This document shows, in pieces, positions 23,151-36,853 of a stretch of DNA of 64,000 bases. Where the stretch lies: assembly GCA_000711775.1 (NCBI GenBank), contig ARYC01017880.1:1-64000 (forward strand), given 5' to 3'. The DNA is from Oxytricha trifallax (lineage: Eukaryota > Ciliophora > Spirotrichea > Sporadotrichida > Oxytrichidae). The notes below the pieces were generated by a model that ran no database searches, was not told the origin of the DNA, and saw only the letters and a list, made by a program, of their open reading frames with translations. The position numbers were made by a program, and so were the translations under genes. Every line of letters starts with the position of its first letter. Positions within the stretch are counted from its first letter, which is position 1.

Positions 23151-25071
23151 AAATTGATAAATATTTAATTTTGAGTATAACTCGTTAATCATCATCAGCC
23201 CGCATGAGTTGTATTCAGTTTCTTTCACTTTTTTTACAACAAATTACTTATAATTATCTAATAGATTTTTATACAAGCAAATAGTTTGACTAATTACTCA
23301 CCTTGACATAAAGTTTAGTTTATGTATTGACTTTCTTTCCTCTTGAAAAAACTATTTCTATACAATTGAACTTTGATTAATAGGTAGCCATTTATTTTAA
23401 AAAAACTTATTATTCAAATATCTTCCAGTGACATGCCTTCAAATTATCAAGAAATATTTTAGATTTCTAACCTCATACATATCTCTCAGCTTAACAGTAA
23501 CAATTTGCAGGTCTAGAAGTTATAATAATTTTTACTTTTTAATAAATTGCTCTAATCCGAACTTTTTACTAATAATAACAGCTGCTGTTAATGTATCAAC
23601 ACAAACTCTCTCTTTATTTACAACTAAATTTTTTAATTTCCTTGGCCGGGACTATGTTCACACTATGCACTTTAAAAATTGATACATAAAAATTAACTAT
23701 ATATTCTTCTTTTTTAGAGCATTTATTAATTAAGAGTGTGTTTATAACTGAATATAGAAAATATTTTACTTCTTTTTTCTTTTATAAAATATGCTAATTT
23801 TTAGTAATTTTGTAAGTTTGTTACATTAGCTTTAGAAATTTTATAAAGTTATGAATTAATTATTATCTTTTCTGAAAAAGATCTATGAAATAGCAGAGCT
23901 CAATTTTTATAATGATAAGTGCTCACAGGCTTAGAGTGTATTTCTTGTAACTAGGTAATCAAAGTCAAGCAGATAAAATTAAGTGTATTTAGTAATTTTA
24001 TTCTTATAAGATAATATTTAATAATTTTACTCACTTTATTATTGTATTGATAAACTTTCTTTGAATCCTTTAATTTCTCTTATCTCTTTGATTTTCTTAA
24101 ATAATTTTGTATCTTAGTTATATTCCTCTTGACCAAATTTTAATAGTTTAATGTTATCTTAAGAGAAATAATCTTAGAATATCATATTAATTTAGTTAAT
24201 TATTTATTTAATTTTTATAACCAGCTTAAATTCCCATATTTTTTATGGATAAATAGGAAAATTATGAATATTTATACAAAATTTACAGTTAAAGAGACCA
24301 ATAGATTAACAACTGTTTTTTAATAAGTCATAATTGAATAACATTTTCAATTATGAGAAATTTTTAAAATAAAATTAAAAAAAATTAGATTAAAAAAATA
24401 CTGAAAAAATAGTTAATGCTTATAAATTAAGAGTCTAGCCTGATAAGGACTAATATATACTATGAAGATATCAATCAGAAAATAGTAACCAGTTAATTAC
24501 AAATTTACAAATAAACTAGCTGTTCTCTGCTAAAAAGAGAGAAAGACGCCTCATAGATAAATACTAAAACTCAAGATTACACAAGTGTCAAAGTGTTACG
24601 ATCGTTTGCAAGATAGAAAAGAAAAATGGTTGAAATAGAAGTAAGATTGTAAAGTCCTTGATATATACGAGCATGAATTATATCTATATATATATATAAT
24701 AAATGAGTAATTTGTATTATAATTAAATACCCAAATTTAATGTTTTTTCATTCATAATATTATTATTTTTAATTATCAAAACAATGCACATTTTTAAGCC
24801 TAACCTAGTATAGTCTCTGATCAGAAATGAAAGGAGAAACAGAGACAGACAAATTAAAAATAAATATTGCTCAGGCATAACTAAAAAACATAGAACCCAC
24901 AAAGAATTCCTTCAAGATTAATGGCATTTAATATAAATGAAAGAAAAACGTGTAAAAATCATGAGAGAGTAATTTATCAATGACTAGCTAGTCAAAATTA
25001 AAGAATAAAAGAGCGATTCACGAATAAAATTCAAGAGTAATGATTCCGGAAATTCTTAAAGTGTGAATAAT
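23151..25071. other. AT-rich stretch without recognisable genes
   Basis: No motif-supported coding or RNA gene. A short (TA)n run lies at 24683-24699. Confidence 0.4.
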
Positions 25072-25731
25072 ATTGCTAAAATAGATAAATATAGGAAATT
25101 TGAGAAAAATAAATAAACATAAAATTTATAATTAATTATAACTGTAATGAATTAGGAGTGCGTGTAATACTAATCAGTTTTAGTTTTAAAATTAATTAAA
25201 TCAGTATTATATATAAATAATCAGTGGTCTAGTGGTCTGGCCATAGTTTTTGGTGGTCTAGTAGTCAGGTGGTCTGGCCGGGGTTTTGGGGTCCACCGTA
25301 TTGAAGCTAAAGATGCACCTATTGTAGACAAAGTAAACGGAGATCAATACTACATCAATGTAACACTCAGCGACGACTTCAACACCGACTCCGCCGTTAC
25401 CGGTGCTATCTTCCAGACATAAACTTCTACCAACTCAGAATTAACATCCTTGAAAATCTTGAACTTGTCACAAGAGATGTTGAAAAAGTTTCATTAGTAA
25501 GTACCGTGTCATACACCCCGGCCAGACCACCTGACCACTAGACCACCAAAAACTATGGCCAGACCACTAGACCACTGATTATATATATATATATATTACT
25601 GATTTAATTAATTTTAAAACTAAAACTGATTAGTATTACACGCACTCCTAATTCATTACAGTTATAATTAATTATAAATTTTATGTTTATTTATTTTTCT
25701 CAAATTTCCTATATTTATCTATTTTAGCAAT
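25072..25731. mobile_element. foldback element with 212-bp arms around a gene fragment
   Basis: The left arm 25072-25283 and right arm 25516-25731 are near-perfect inverted copies, from ATTGCTAAAAT at the outside to GGCCGGGG at the inside. The arms include short GGTGGTCTAGTGGTCTGG-like repeats. The 230 bp between them is distinctly GC-richer and reads as protein. At the left inner junction the bases form GGGGTTTTGGGG (25280-25291), identical to Oxytricha-type telomere repeats. No transposase is present. It looks like a foldback or MITE-like element that has captured a piece of a gene. Confidence 0.75.
25291..25507 (+). pseudogene. captured gene fragment inside a foldback
   Basis: About 70 codons with balanced composition (VHRIEAKDAPIVDKVNGDQY near the start, then TLSDDFNTDSAVTG), ending at a possible donor (TAGTAAGTACC). 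GC content and codon use are unlike the surrounding DNA and resemble an expressed ciliate gene. There is no start codon and no natural end, so it is a fragment. It could be a macronuclear-destined segment that happens to sit between inverted repeats, or a copy carried by the element. No family recognised. Confidence 0.5.
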
Positions 25732-26099
25732 TATCTTGGAAATTTCATGTATAGGACTAAAATGTTTGAGCAAAGAAAAGAAAGTATTTTGTTTAAATCT
25801 TGTGATAAATTAAGGGAAATATGTAAGAGATTAAATTTGTTAACTCTAAGTAAATAATTATTCTACTTACGATACGTACTATGAATCACTAACGTCAAGG
25901 AAATGTTCAATATAAGCAACTAGAAAAGACTAAAACAACAAAGAAAATCATAAATAATCTGAAGTTGAAATCTTCAGCAGGTTATATTCACATTCTATAA
26001 CTAAACGAAATTATTCAGTGGATTTGATTAATAGAACCCATAATGAATTTGTATGAGTAAATTAGAAACGCTTAAATATATGCCAAATAATGCACAGAG

Positions 26100-26640
26100 A
26101 TATGGATTATGTCCTTGATTATACTATACAGGCTAAAGAGGGATATATTTCTGTTATTAAATATTGCAAATATTTGGCATTACTATGACATTCATTAAAT
26201 ATAAGTACTGTAGATGAGCAAGACTCGATTGCTAATCTAAAGATGAATATTAAATTTAGGAATTTTATATCAAATAATTATTTACTTGAGTTAAATACCA
26301 ATCTTATCATTAAAAATACATCACACTGCAATCGAGGGAGTATACTTCCCCTTGATGATCAAACCAGCTTCAGCATAAGTATAAGATTATATTGACGTTA
26401 TACCTCTAAGAAATGATTAGAACATGCAACTACAGTAAACTTATAGGCTCACAGTACTTGTCGAATAACTATGAGTCATTTCATGAATCAATCTTAAAAC
26501 AATTTTAGTTTGATTAACTAGTAAACTGTTTCTATTAAATACTAGTAGAGCTCTGCAGACAACCTAATCTTATGAGGAAAAATTTGATGATATGAAAAAT
26601 TAAGAGACGATTTAAAAATTGCTATAGCCCTGAACTTTTA
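26100..26640 (+). pseudogene. decayed coding trace interrupted by TGA
   Basis: One frame starting MDYVLDYTIQAKEGYISVIK near 26105 keeps protein-like text for about 170 codons. It contains GSILPLDDQTSFSISIRLY and is interrupted by several TGA codons. If real it is an old pseudogene in germline-limited DNA. No family recognised. The flanks 25732-26100 and 26640-28348 are AT-rich with nothing supported. Confidence 0.3.
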
Positions 26641-28348
26641 AATATCAAATAAACAAAATGGTAAGATCTCCTATAATGGAAACTATTACAGAAACTTAAG
26701 AAGAGAAGATCGATAGGTTTAATAAACTTTATCAAGAGAACTTCCTAAGAACTCGTTCTAAAGGGTCAAGACCTGTATAGGACATTGAAAATAAAAGATG
26801 AGAGACTGAGTACATTTTTGTACCTTTAACGAATCATAGTCTGAAAATCAATAAATAATCACGTAAAATTAATAGTCAAAGAATAAAGGTTTAAAACTCT
26901 GAAAAACCCAAGAAAAAAATATAAAAATATATAATAAGTGATAGAAAGGAGTCTAAAGCTAGATCACGATTAAATGACGATTTGCTTAATGGTATATTTT
27001 TATTATATAAAAATTTTGATTTTAATTAGCAATTAAGTCATAATCATTCAACATTCCATCAGAAATATTAACTCTTGTCACCAAAAAGAAAAGATTCTCA
27101 GCCTAAATCCTACATTAAAGAGTTTTAAAATTAATATAACATTACTTTCCTTAATCAAAAGCTCAAACAACCAAAACTATCAACTCATCAAGCCAAATTT
27201 AGAACCCGTAAGTAAATAATCTTAAAATCTTCACCCACTTAAAGCACTTAAAATAATTTCCTAACATTAAAACCTTTAAAACAATAAGATTAAGAATTCC
27301 AACATTTTAAAATCTAATAAACAGTTGAAACTTCAATCAAAGCCTCTTTCATCCATAAAAATAAACACCAATCAAAACCCAAAAATCTCTATTATCTGCC
27401 TCTCTTAAAATCTCTGAGTAAACTTGAAACTTAAAGATTGTCTCAAAAATCATTATATACCCCAAACAATTATTAACAATACTTCAAAGGTATCTTTAAC
27501 AGATACTATTTCTACTTAAACGTTTAATATAATAATAACTGAGATTTCAAGAAAAAGTTTCAACATAAGCTACTCAATAAAAATTTAAATTATAGCCAGA
27601 GATTGATTATCGAAGTGAATAAGAAAAATTTGTCAAAAACGAAGAGAAAAATATAAACTGCAACAGAGTGTAGAATTAACGATGAAACAACTTCGATTCT
27701 TAGTCAAAATAAGCAATAAATGCTTGAATCTTTTAAAATTAGATTATATTTAAATTTCATTTTAATGAAATGAAAGTTATTACACCTATCAATAAATAAT
27801 AGTTTCATTTTCATTTTTCCCAAAAAACTGATTATTTTGAATTTAAATTCTAATAATTATTTTATTTTTAATCTGGAATTTCCTTTGAAATAATTAAAAA
27901 AACCCTTGACTATAGAAATTTTTCGTTCCAAGTTTAAATTATGATCACCTGCCTTTTAATCAACTTAATATATTATAATTACAGTTTAAGCACAGTTAAA
28001 ATAATAGACACCTTCAAGTCAATTATTATCTTCACAAATTCCCCTTATATATTAGGGTAGTAACCTGAGAAATGATAAAATGCAGCTACAATCATCTATA
28101 AATGAAATCATTTTTTAAATTACTTATCTTATTAGTGTATTTTGTATAATTTTATACAATGCAAATAGATGTCATAAAATTTAATAAGTAAAAATGAAGG
28201 AGATAACGTTTAATTTATTGTTGACTAAATCTGCGATAAACACAAATTAAACACTAAAAATCGAGGGAAGATTCTAAAAACTGTAGAAAATTAACTGGCA
28301 TGTTATCTTCACTTTATATAAGAGGAGGACTGATTAACATAAATTAAA

Positions 28349-28614
28349 TAAAACCCCATTTGTCAATTAAGAACGAAGATTAGGAGACAAGAACAATCAA
28401 ATTAAAATATAATTATTATTGGCGCAAATTAATAAACTTTTAGCTAATTATTAAAACCATTGGCTCGATTAATTGTCTGTATAAAATAAACCAATCAAGG
28501 TGCGTAAATTTGTTTTTAGCCTAATTATTTATAATATTAGCCAATAATAATTATATTTTAATTTGATTGTTCTTATCTCCTAATCTTCTTTCTTAATTGA
28601 CTAATGGGGTTTTA
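28349..28614. mobile_element. 266-bp MITE with TAAAACCCCATT ends
   Basis: Terminal inverted repeats TAAAACCCCATT..TCAATTAAGA and their complement, with TA at both outer edges, enclose a nearly palindromic AT-rich body containing ATTATTATTGGCG and GCTCGATTAATTGTCT. Copies or parts of the same family are at 45629-48010, 56505-56553 and 57991-59438. The AAAACCCC terminus resembles TBE ends and telomere repeats, but the body is unrelated to TBE. Too small to encode a transposase. Confidence 0.82.
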
Positions 28615-29135
28615 TATACTCCACCAAAAATTATTATATAATCATATTATTCGTTAATGCTGTAAATTAATAGTTTATATATTATAAGAAGTTTATTTTA
28701 CCTTTTTATATTGAAATAGTAATAAATAGGCGTATTTATTCATACTATAATTAAATAGTATTAATAAATTCAAAACTACAACATAAATATATATAATTCT
28801 CTGAAATTAAGCATATAGACTATGCTAAAATCAAAATTATAAAATACTTCTTCCATTATAAAAAATTGATGATTAATTTGATAAGTCACAACAAAAACAT
28901 CCATTGATTAATTATAAAAGAATAGATTTCTCTTCTAATACGGTATACAAACTTAGAAATAAATTAAAAAACCATTAGAGAGTAATTTAAGGAAGAAAAT
29001 TAGATAATTATCACGATATTCATGAATAGATCAAAAGACTAGCTGAGTAAATTTCACAAACAGTCAAAATTTATGTAAATTCTTCGTGTAATACAGCAAT
29101 ACGAATCATCTAAATATTTCGCAAATAAAGATTTA
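28615..29135. other. AT-rich stretch without recognisable genes
   Basis: Nothing supported between the MITE and the SIR2-like trace. Confidence 0.4.
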
Positions 29136-29660
29136 TGACTTTGAAAATTATTCATATATTTATTGGTGCGAGACTAAGCTTATTAACAGGTATTTCTGAT
29201 TATCGAAGTACTTCTAATACCTTCGCTAAAACTGGAGTTGATGCATATGAATTAGAAATATCAAAAGAAGACTAAAAAGAGCAATATTGTACATTAGACT
29301 ATATATTTTAAGTAAAAACTAGGGAAATTAGAAGCTTAGTATTGAGAGCAAAAGCCTAGCATTTCTCATTTGGTAATATATGCATTATTAATAATATAAG
29401 TACGCTAAATTTTAATGGCAAAATTAAAACTTACCAATAAAAAATAATCTTATCAAGTATGTTTACTGTAAATGAGAATGAATGCCTATTTGAAGCATTT
29501 AATTTCTCAAATACAGATGGATTACACTTAATTCATTTTCATCTGGAATACCAGATGAAAATCTTACTGAACCTCATGGAAATGCAACAGTAAATAGTGT
29601 AAGTTGTGTAGAAACATATTCTTTAGAGACTTTAAGTGTATATCCTTCGAGAATCCATCT
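29136..29660 (+). pseudogene. decayed SIR2-family (sirtuin) gene
   Basis: The frame reading KIIHIFIGARLSLLTGISDY at 29141-29200, followed by RST, mirrors the sirtuin NAD-binding signature GAGIS..SGIPDFRS, with key Gly and Ala replaced. After about 300 bp, a second frame reads GIPDENLTEPHGNATVNSVS and then CVETYSLETL. This resembles the catalytic His loop (EAHG) and the first zinc-knuckle Cys region of sirtuins. The link between the two needs a frame change, and the paired CXXC cysteines are not clear. Sirtuins are NAD-dependent protein deacylases; this copy is not expected to be active. More open frame follows at 29780-30000 but could not be matched to the family. Confidence 0.5.
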
Positions 29661-30000
29661 CATAATTTAATTTTAGATTTATTAAGTGTGAATTTCCTAA
29701 TTCTACAACTTGCTTATTTGATATTATTTATACGTTTGCTTAGCTAAAATTTCTTCTAAAAATTATGTATTTAACCAGAATATAATGTGAGGACCTTATA
29801 AATGGAGGGGAATTGATTGATGAAATCGCACATTTTGTAAAGATCATACCAAAAGATAAATTGGTAAAAGTTCATCGCGGCCTCTTGAAGCGATTTATGC
29901 TTGACTATGGGAACTTTCCCTTAGAGTATAACCTGTATATCAGATTCCAATTAAGATACTAAAGAATAAAGGACAGTCGGCTATCATCAAGTAAGTAAAT

Positions 30001-33000
30001 AAAAAGAATTTTAGTAAAATATGATATTTTAAGTCAAGGAGATATACTATAAAATGATATTCCTAAAAGTCAATCATAAATTGAAGAATAAGACTAAACT
30101 TCAGTCATAATATTTAGTAGATTGTGAGGTTTTCAGTGAAATATTTGATAAAAATTCAAACTTTTGATATAGTTTATGAAAATTATACCTAATTATAGTT
30201 TGATATATATAAAATTTTATGAAATCGCAAATTCGGATGTATTCTTTTACAGATTTAATTTTTGAAATGGTTTGAAAGAATTGACCATTAAAATACCCAA
30301 ATATAAAATAAAGTATTACAAGGAAAGAATTGACCAAAATTAAAAAAAGAAGATATTTATAGAAAATTATTAATGGTGAAAATACCAATGATTAATTAGC
30401 ATATGAAAGCTATGGAAATTACAAGAATAGCAAATCTATCATTCATTAAGAGAATAAAATATTTGTACAATAGTAATTACTTTTAGCTTACTCTTAACAA
30501 AGAATCTTTTCATATAATCCCAAACTAATTCTAATTCTATTTCAAAAATATCAATCAAGATTTTAAGGAGGTAGAACTTGTAATACATTCTTTTTCAATA
30601 GCGAGCCATTTTTTATTGACACTCCCCAATTAGTTTTTTAGAAATGTAAGGAGGGGAACATTTGATTTGTGAAATAGCATTTGACTATGATACAAAACTA
30701 GAATAAAAAGAATTATTTGATAAAAAAAGTTGTTCATAATTTAATTTATTAATTTTATGAATTAAAATTTAATGTTAACCAATACACTAATCATTCTGAA
30801 TTAATCTTAATTAAAAATGATATAAATAAATATTAGTATTATTAAATCACTATAAAATAAACAAATCTTACAAAAACAGTATAATCTCAGCCATTAATAA
30901 TAATAAATTCTCAATATACAGTTCTAAATAAACCTCAAAGTTTCTCCACAATTTAAAATAATCAGAGTAACAATAATATTTAAGACGATATGAAAGATAC
31001 TATAAAGATAGTCAATTATTATAAATAAGACTCCACTATTGATGATGAAATAATAAAGAATTTGAAATAAAGTTTAATCCCAATAATTTAAAAAAAACTT
31101 CTAAGAATTAAAAAGGCTGAAAAATTGGTAAATTTCAATAATAACTACCCTAATTAGCGATTTAAAAAATAGTGTAGAATTTAAAGCACAATTAATTGAA
31201 AAAAAGTATTAATTTCAATAACTCTGAAAGCAATTACACTCAAAGCAGAGTTTATCAAAGCTAATACGGCAGTTAGGTTTCAAATTTTCATTATAATTAA
31301 TATTATTTTTTAATGCTGTGCAGATTTTTATAATAGTAATTATGATAATTCCACAAAGCTAGGTGTTTTTGAAAGAAAAAAAAAATTATAAATTTACCGC
31401 TTTCAGCTGTCATTACTTCATTTTGAAGAACTTCATCTGTATATATATATATATATAAATATATATATATATATGAATTAGAATTTCCAAAATAGTAACA
31501 ATGAAAAAATATTAGTAAAATGTATGTTGTGGGCAATCTTAACACCAATAATCAGATTCAATTAAAAAGTTTAATAGCTCCATAAGGAATTCATCAATGA
31601 TATGAAATTCTTTGAAATTTAAAGAAAAACAAAGTAGTAAATATAGACATAAAAATACTATTTTGCCATAAATCTAAGTTTAATTCTATTAGATGAGGAA
31701 TATATTAAAATACCAGCAAAATTAAGGAAAATGGTGAGAGTATGATAGAAATCAAAATAAGTAATAGTTCTTAACGATAATAAACTATAAAATACTTATT
31801 TTATGTGCAGTAACTAATGCAATTCAGCAAGAATTATTTCATTCACAGAAACATTAAAATGATGAATGAAATAGTTACTCAAAGCAAATACAAGCTTAAA
31901 TGAATGACTTCAAGAAGAAGTAGCTTTAAATCTAAAAATTTCATAAAATTATCAAGAATTATGAGTAAGATAAAGCTTAAATTCTAAATTTAGAAGAGAG
32001 CATTAAAATGAAAATATATAAAAAAGGAGACTATGATATCTAAAAACTTGACTTAAAGTCTATTAAGAACGCTAAATTCAAGAAAAATATAATATTTATA
32101 AAAAAGATTCACGAGCGAGCTTATTAATAATTTTAGAAGAAAATGGAAAGTAAAGCAATTTATTATCAGAAAATTGCCTAATAAAACAATCACTTGACAT
32201 ATAAAGTGAGGGTTTAAAACGGAGAGCATCTCAACTAACTGATCCTAAGTTTATATACAACCAACTGTAAGAGATGTACGGAAATTTGAAAATTGAGATT
32301 TGAGGCTATATGGTGACAGACTTGAGGAAATCAAAATTTAATTCGAAAATTTTGCAATGAAATAAAGGTTAAGACATCTGGCACTACCAGTGATAAAAGA
32401 GTCTCACATTAAAATTATGGAAATCAAATAGTTAGAATATTATACTTTTTGTTTATATTTTATCGCATTTATATTTTTTTAAAATCTGGACTGAACAAAA
32501 ATTTAAAATATTATTTAAAGGAAGTTATTAAATAGTTTATTTTCTTACAAAACCCTATTATATTTGAATGATGATCAATTTTTTTTTACTGATAGAAACC
32601 TAATAATTCTATATTTCAATCATTTTTAATTCAAATATATTCTAATTAAATTCAATAATTTATCATAAAAGACCCAAAGTACAAAAAAATTATAAAACTT
32701 CATTTTTGTTATTTTATAATATTATTTTAACTTATAAATTTATTTTTCTAAATAAAAGAGAGTAACACTAACTACAGGTTACACCGTCAAGATATACTTA
32801 AGATAAGGAACTGATGACGCCTTTTAAGAACGAATTTGTTCAACGTAGCACGAACTAAACCCCAATTTAATTGTCTTACCAAAAATATCGTGCCCTTATG
32901 CAACAATCAAAAGAAATTAAGGATAATTTTTACTAAGGAAGAATATAATAGTATCCTCTAGTAATACAATCTGTTGACCTGATCAATTGTTAAAAAAGTC

Positions 33001-33440
33001 AATAAATTAGACATATAAACAGTTAGAGAATACTCAATATTTAAGGAGTTTGGTGAGAAAGAGAGCTAAGAGATTTTCAGTTGAGAAGAAATTAACGATT
33101 TGATTGAAATAGCAGCATGATGATTAGCTTCTATTTATGCTTTCAACATCGAACAGGATGCGCATTATTTTTCTAGGAATTAAAAATCTATCTTAAGACC
33201 TAAAAAAACAAGGAATTAAAGTTAATTTTAATGACAACTAATTTGATCCATTGAGATTAGAATAAAAACTTGTAATACCTTGGATGGATTCAAACCTCAT
33301 TGGGAAGAAGCAAATTAATTTTTTCACTTTTTCAGTATTAAACTATTGATGATCATTAGAAGAGATTAGAAATAAGGTTTAATCATTGACTCTGCAGGTT
33401 TAATTTAGCTGTGATTCTCTAAAGATTAGGACTATTTGGG
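30001..33440. other. AT-rich stretch; (TA)n run at 31441-31474
   Basis: No supported genes. The clearest feature is a dinucleotide (TA) run at 31441-31474, interrupted once. Some open frames occur but none has motifs or phased introns. Confidence 0.4.
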
Positions 33441-33449
33441 AAGACCTAC

Positions 33450-36400
33450 ATTTAATATTAAATGTTATCTATTTAAGGATATTGACATATAATTGTGGTT
33501 ATATACAACAGAATTATGTGTTGCTTATAAATTAGTATATTCAGTGAAGTAATATAGCTTGTTGAGTAATGTATTCAAATAACAGCTTTTTAAATTAATC
33601 TATATCTGATAGTGAGATTAAATGTTATGAAAAAAGTATAAAATATTATTTGACTTTGCTGGCTTAGATTGAAAAATATCAATTAAGCAGGCAAATTCTT
33701 TCAAGAAGTCAAAAATTTCAAGATAAATAGGCAAAAAGAAATTGTAATCCTGTTCAAGAGTAAGTGTATCAATTTACTGAAATAATTACTTTTTAGATTC
33801 TTGAGTAAACAGATTTAAGATAAAATATTACATCATTTAAAGAATAGCAATTTAACTTAAAATCTAATTTAAACAGCCTTTCTATCAATCGAGGACAAAC
33901 TATTTTTTAAATGAATAACTTGTATAGATTCTAAATCAATAATAAAATAATCTTTAAATTCAACAAGATAACTCTTAGCTTAAATTAAGATATAGAAATT
34001 ATATAAGCAAACTAGAGTCATAATGATATAAAAGTATTTTTATCCGATTTCGAAAAGAGAAGTGCCCTTGACATAACACCAGCAGATTTAAATTAAAATC
34101 AAAGTTCCCAACTCTTTAATAAAAGAGAAAGTTTTTACCTTCTCCAAACATAAAAATTTATTTTAATTATTTTTAAGTTCTTGAAAGCCTCAATTATCAT
34201 GAAATGAAGATATAGCTTGAAGTTAATGATGTTACAAACTTACAAGACATAAAAAACACAACAAAATTTGAAAAATATGAAGACTAGAATATAAGATACT
34301 AAAAATTGTATACAAATTTTACAATGGACGAATCGCTAAGAGAAGTAGATATACCTGTTAAAATCAGGTCAGATTCTGATTTTTGCTATTACTATATAGA
34401 TGATGAAAATTAAATTAGACTTGAGAAAATTCTTATTTAACCAACTAATTCAAAAAAAAGAAAATATTATTTTAAACAACTATGAAGACAACGAAATCTT
34501 AAAACGAGAGTCAATAGAAGATTACATAAGTCCGAAAGATCATCAATTTTATTATTTTGCTTTAATTTAAAATACCACAATCATATGTTGATGAAGGGTA
34601 AGTTGATTATCAAACAATGCTAAACTGCTTTTTGGATAACTTTTTCAAATTAGAAGAAAGAGATACAATGACATATCCCTAATAAAAGGAAACTGATAAA
34701 TAGACATACCAGAAAATATCAGCTTTGCTCTGAAAATTAAGCTAAAACTTTGATGGAAACCAATAATAAGGTATAATGCTTGAAAAAGTGTAGAAAAATT
34801 AAAAAAATCAATTATTTTAGTCAAAAAATAAATGATGTACTAAGAATAAGAAAGACAAAATATCTTAAAAGCAACCTAGAGTAATGAAACAACAAAAGAA
34901 TAACATTCATTAATTTTAATATAACGAACTCACGTTTCAATAAGTGTAGCAACTTATAAGTTGATATCATTCTCATAAAAAATAATCACGAGCAGATCTA
35001 TCAAATATTGTAAAAGTTTCCATCTTTTAAAATATGAGCAAAAAAAGCGTCTATTAATAATATTGAATGCTTATCTAAAGATTATTCAACTAAATGAAAT
35101 CATATATTAATAGAGAAACATGAATGAATGCTATAGTTTCTTGTACAAGGTTGCATAACTTTACTTTTTAAGAAACTTGAGTTTGGATATTTTGTACTTT
35201 GTTTGAAAGATTTAATATAAAAGAGATTTGTTTAGATAGCAGCTTGTATTGGCATAAAACGATTCAAGCAATATATAAGATTAAAATGTATCAGGAAAAT
35301 AACTTAAATAACACTAATTATTATTATTATTGATAGCTGTTCCAAAAAAATCAATACTGTGGCTTAAACTATCATGAGAGATATTATCAGATAGTTTCAC
35401 TCTTTTATTATATTAATAAAAAGATGACTTATTAGAGAGTCAATTTGCATAAGCAATGAGGAAAGTGTTGAGCTTGAAATCTCAAATTAACTTAAGCTTG
35501 ATTATATATATTGACTGAAGGCTACAAAGAATATCTCAAAAACCTTAAATGGCTTGAGAATCTTGACATTTATACTTATAAAGTAACATTCTATCTATTG
35601 CAAATGGTCTTTAGTCTAGTAAAAACAGTATACAAATATGAGAAGAATAATTAATAAAGTGCATTGATATACCAGATGGGATATATATCATAACGAAATG
35701 TTATTGATATCCGCCTTTGAAAATATTGGCTTGAAGAAAGGTGAGATTGGAAGAGCATTTTCGAGATAATTTAAGCAAGTCAAGAGCTTTTGAAATTGTA
35801 AATTATCAATCAAAATATCAGCAACTAAGGGACAGAAATTGAATTAAGTAAAAATAGATAATCATTAGAATAAATAACTAAGCTTAAAGTAAAAAACCTT
35901 AGTATTTTTAATACTTAGTTACCCAGTCTTCAACTAACTTAATAAAATCCAAATAAAACCTTCAAAGTACAAGATTTATAATAATAAAATGGAGTGAAAA
36001 TGCCTGGTTACAAAGCTTTTTAAGATGATGTAAGAGTTCTTATTATTTAAAGCGTAATACTAACAAATCTTTTAGGTAATTTTAGTCTATTTGGCAAAAA
36101 ATTCGGGAAAAGAACCTTATAACCAAATGAAGAGCTCGTCAAGAGTTTTTAAATAGATCCGGAAGATTATAAGAGAGAAAAAATTATAAATATTAGGATA
36201 TCAATAATTAAAAAGCTTTTGACTAATTATCTTAAAGTTGAGAGGCCAGTGTTAAATCATTAAACCTTGAAATTGCTTAGGAAAGTCGTCAAAATAAAAA
36301 AACTAACACATTTTCGATTGTAAGCGAAAATATTAATCTCATTTTTATATAATTGTCTCATTCAAATGAGGTTGATACCTTGGTTTTCAAACCTTCTATT

Positions 36401-36640
36401 AAATTGTTTACCTGAAAATCAGAAGGAGATTTTGTTTAATGATATTGAAAAATTTATTAATCCTGATAATCCAACTTACTAAGATATTATTTTTTATTTT
36501 TTAAGTAAACAAAAATTATACAAATAATGAATGACAGATTATAAAAGACTCCTTAATAGAAATAACTAAAATATAGGACATTAGAAATAAGAAAAGACTT
36601 TTAAAATAAGAAAAAAAGAGTTTATAAAAAGACATAAAGG
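33450..36640 (+). pseudogene. long decayed protein-coding trace, unknown family
   Basis: About 3 kb of forward-strand text reads as one large protein if TAA and TAG are Gln, but it changes frame several times and carries at least ten in-frame TGA codons. Good stretches include VFLSDFEKRSALDITPADLN (about 34040-34100), VDIPVKIRSDSDFCYYYIDD (about 34345-34405), NEILKRESIEDYISPKDHQF (about 34490-34550), SYVDEGQVDYQTMLNCFLDN (about 34585-34645) and NGVKMPGYKAFQDDVRVL (about 35990-36045). Chance open frames in this DNA are Lys/Asn/Ile-rich and lack such balanced text, which is why I think this is a real old gene. No domain is recognised. It is probably a pseudogene paralogue confined to the germline. 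Confidence 0.45.
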
Positions 36641-36853
36641 TATTTATAAAGGATGAAAGTTATCATTATAATTATTTTTATTTAATACAATAACCCTTTC
36701 AGTTGCTTGAAAATGCTCTAAAAAAGATAAATTGTTACTTAGTATGAGAATGGGAATATGAGTAAATTATATGTTATTTTTTATTCACATTGTGGTTAAT
36801 TTATTCACTAGTAAGATTTATTGTTTTTTTAAACTGCTTTTTTTATTAATTAA

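Noticed and set aside
25280-25291. GGGGTTTTGGGG as a real telomere or chromosome end
   Set aside because: It is a single copy, its orientation would point the chromosome the wrong way relative to the fragment, and continuous inverted-repeat DNA lies on its outer side.
31303-31548. Minus-strand frame over the (TA)n run
   Set aside because: The peptide is a Tyr/Ile repeat produced by the dinucleotide run.
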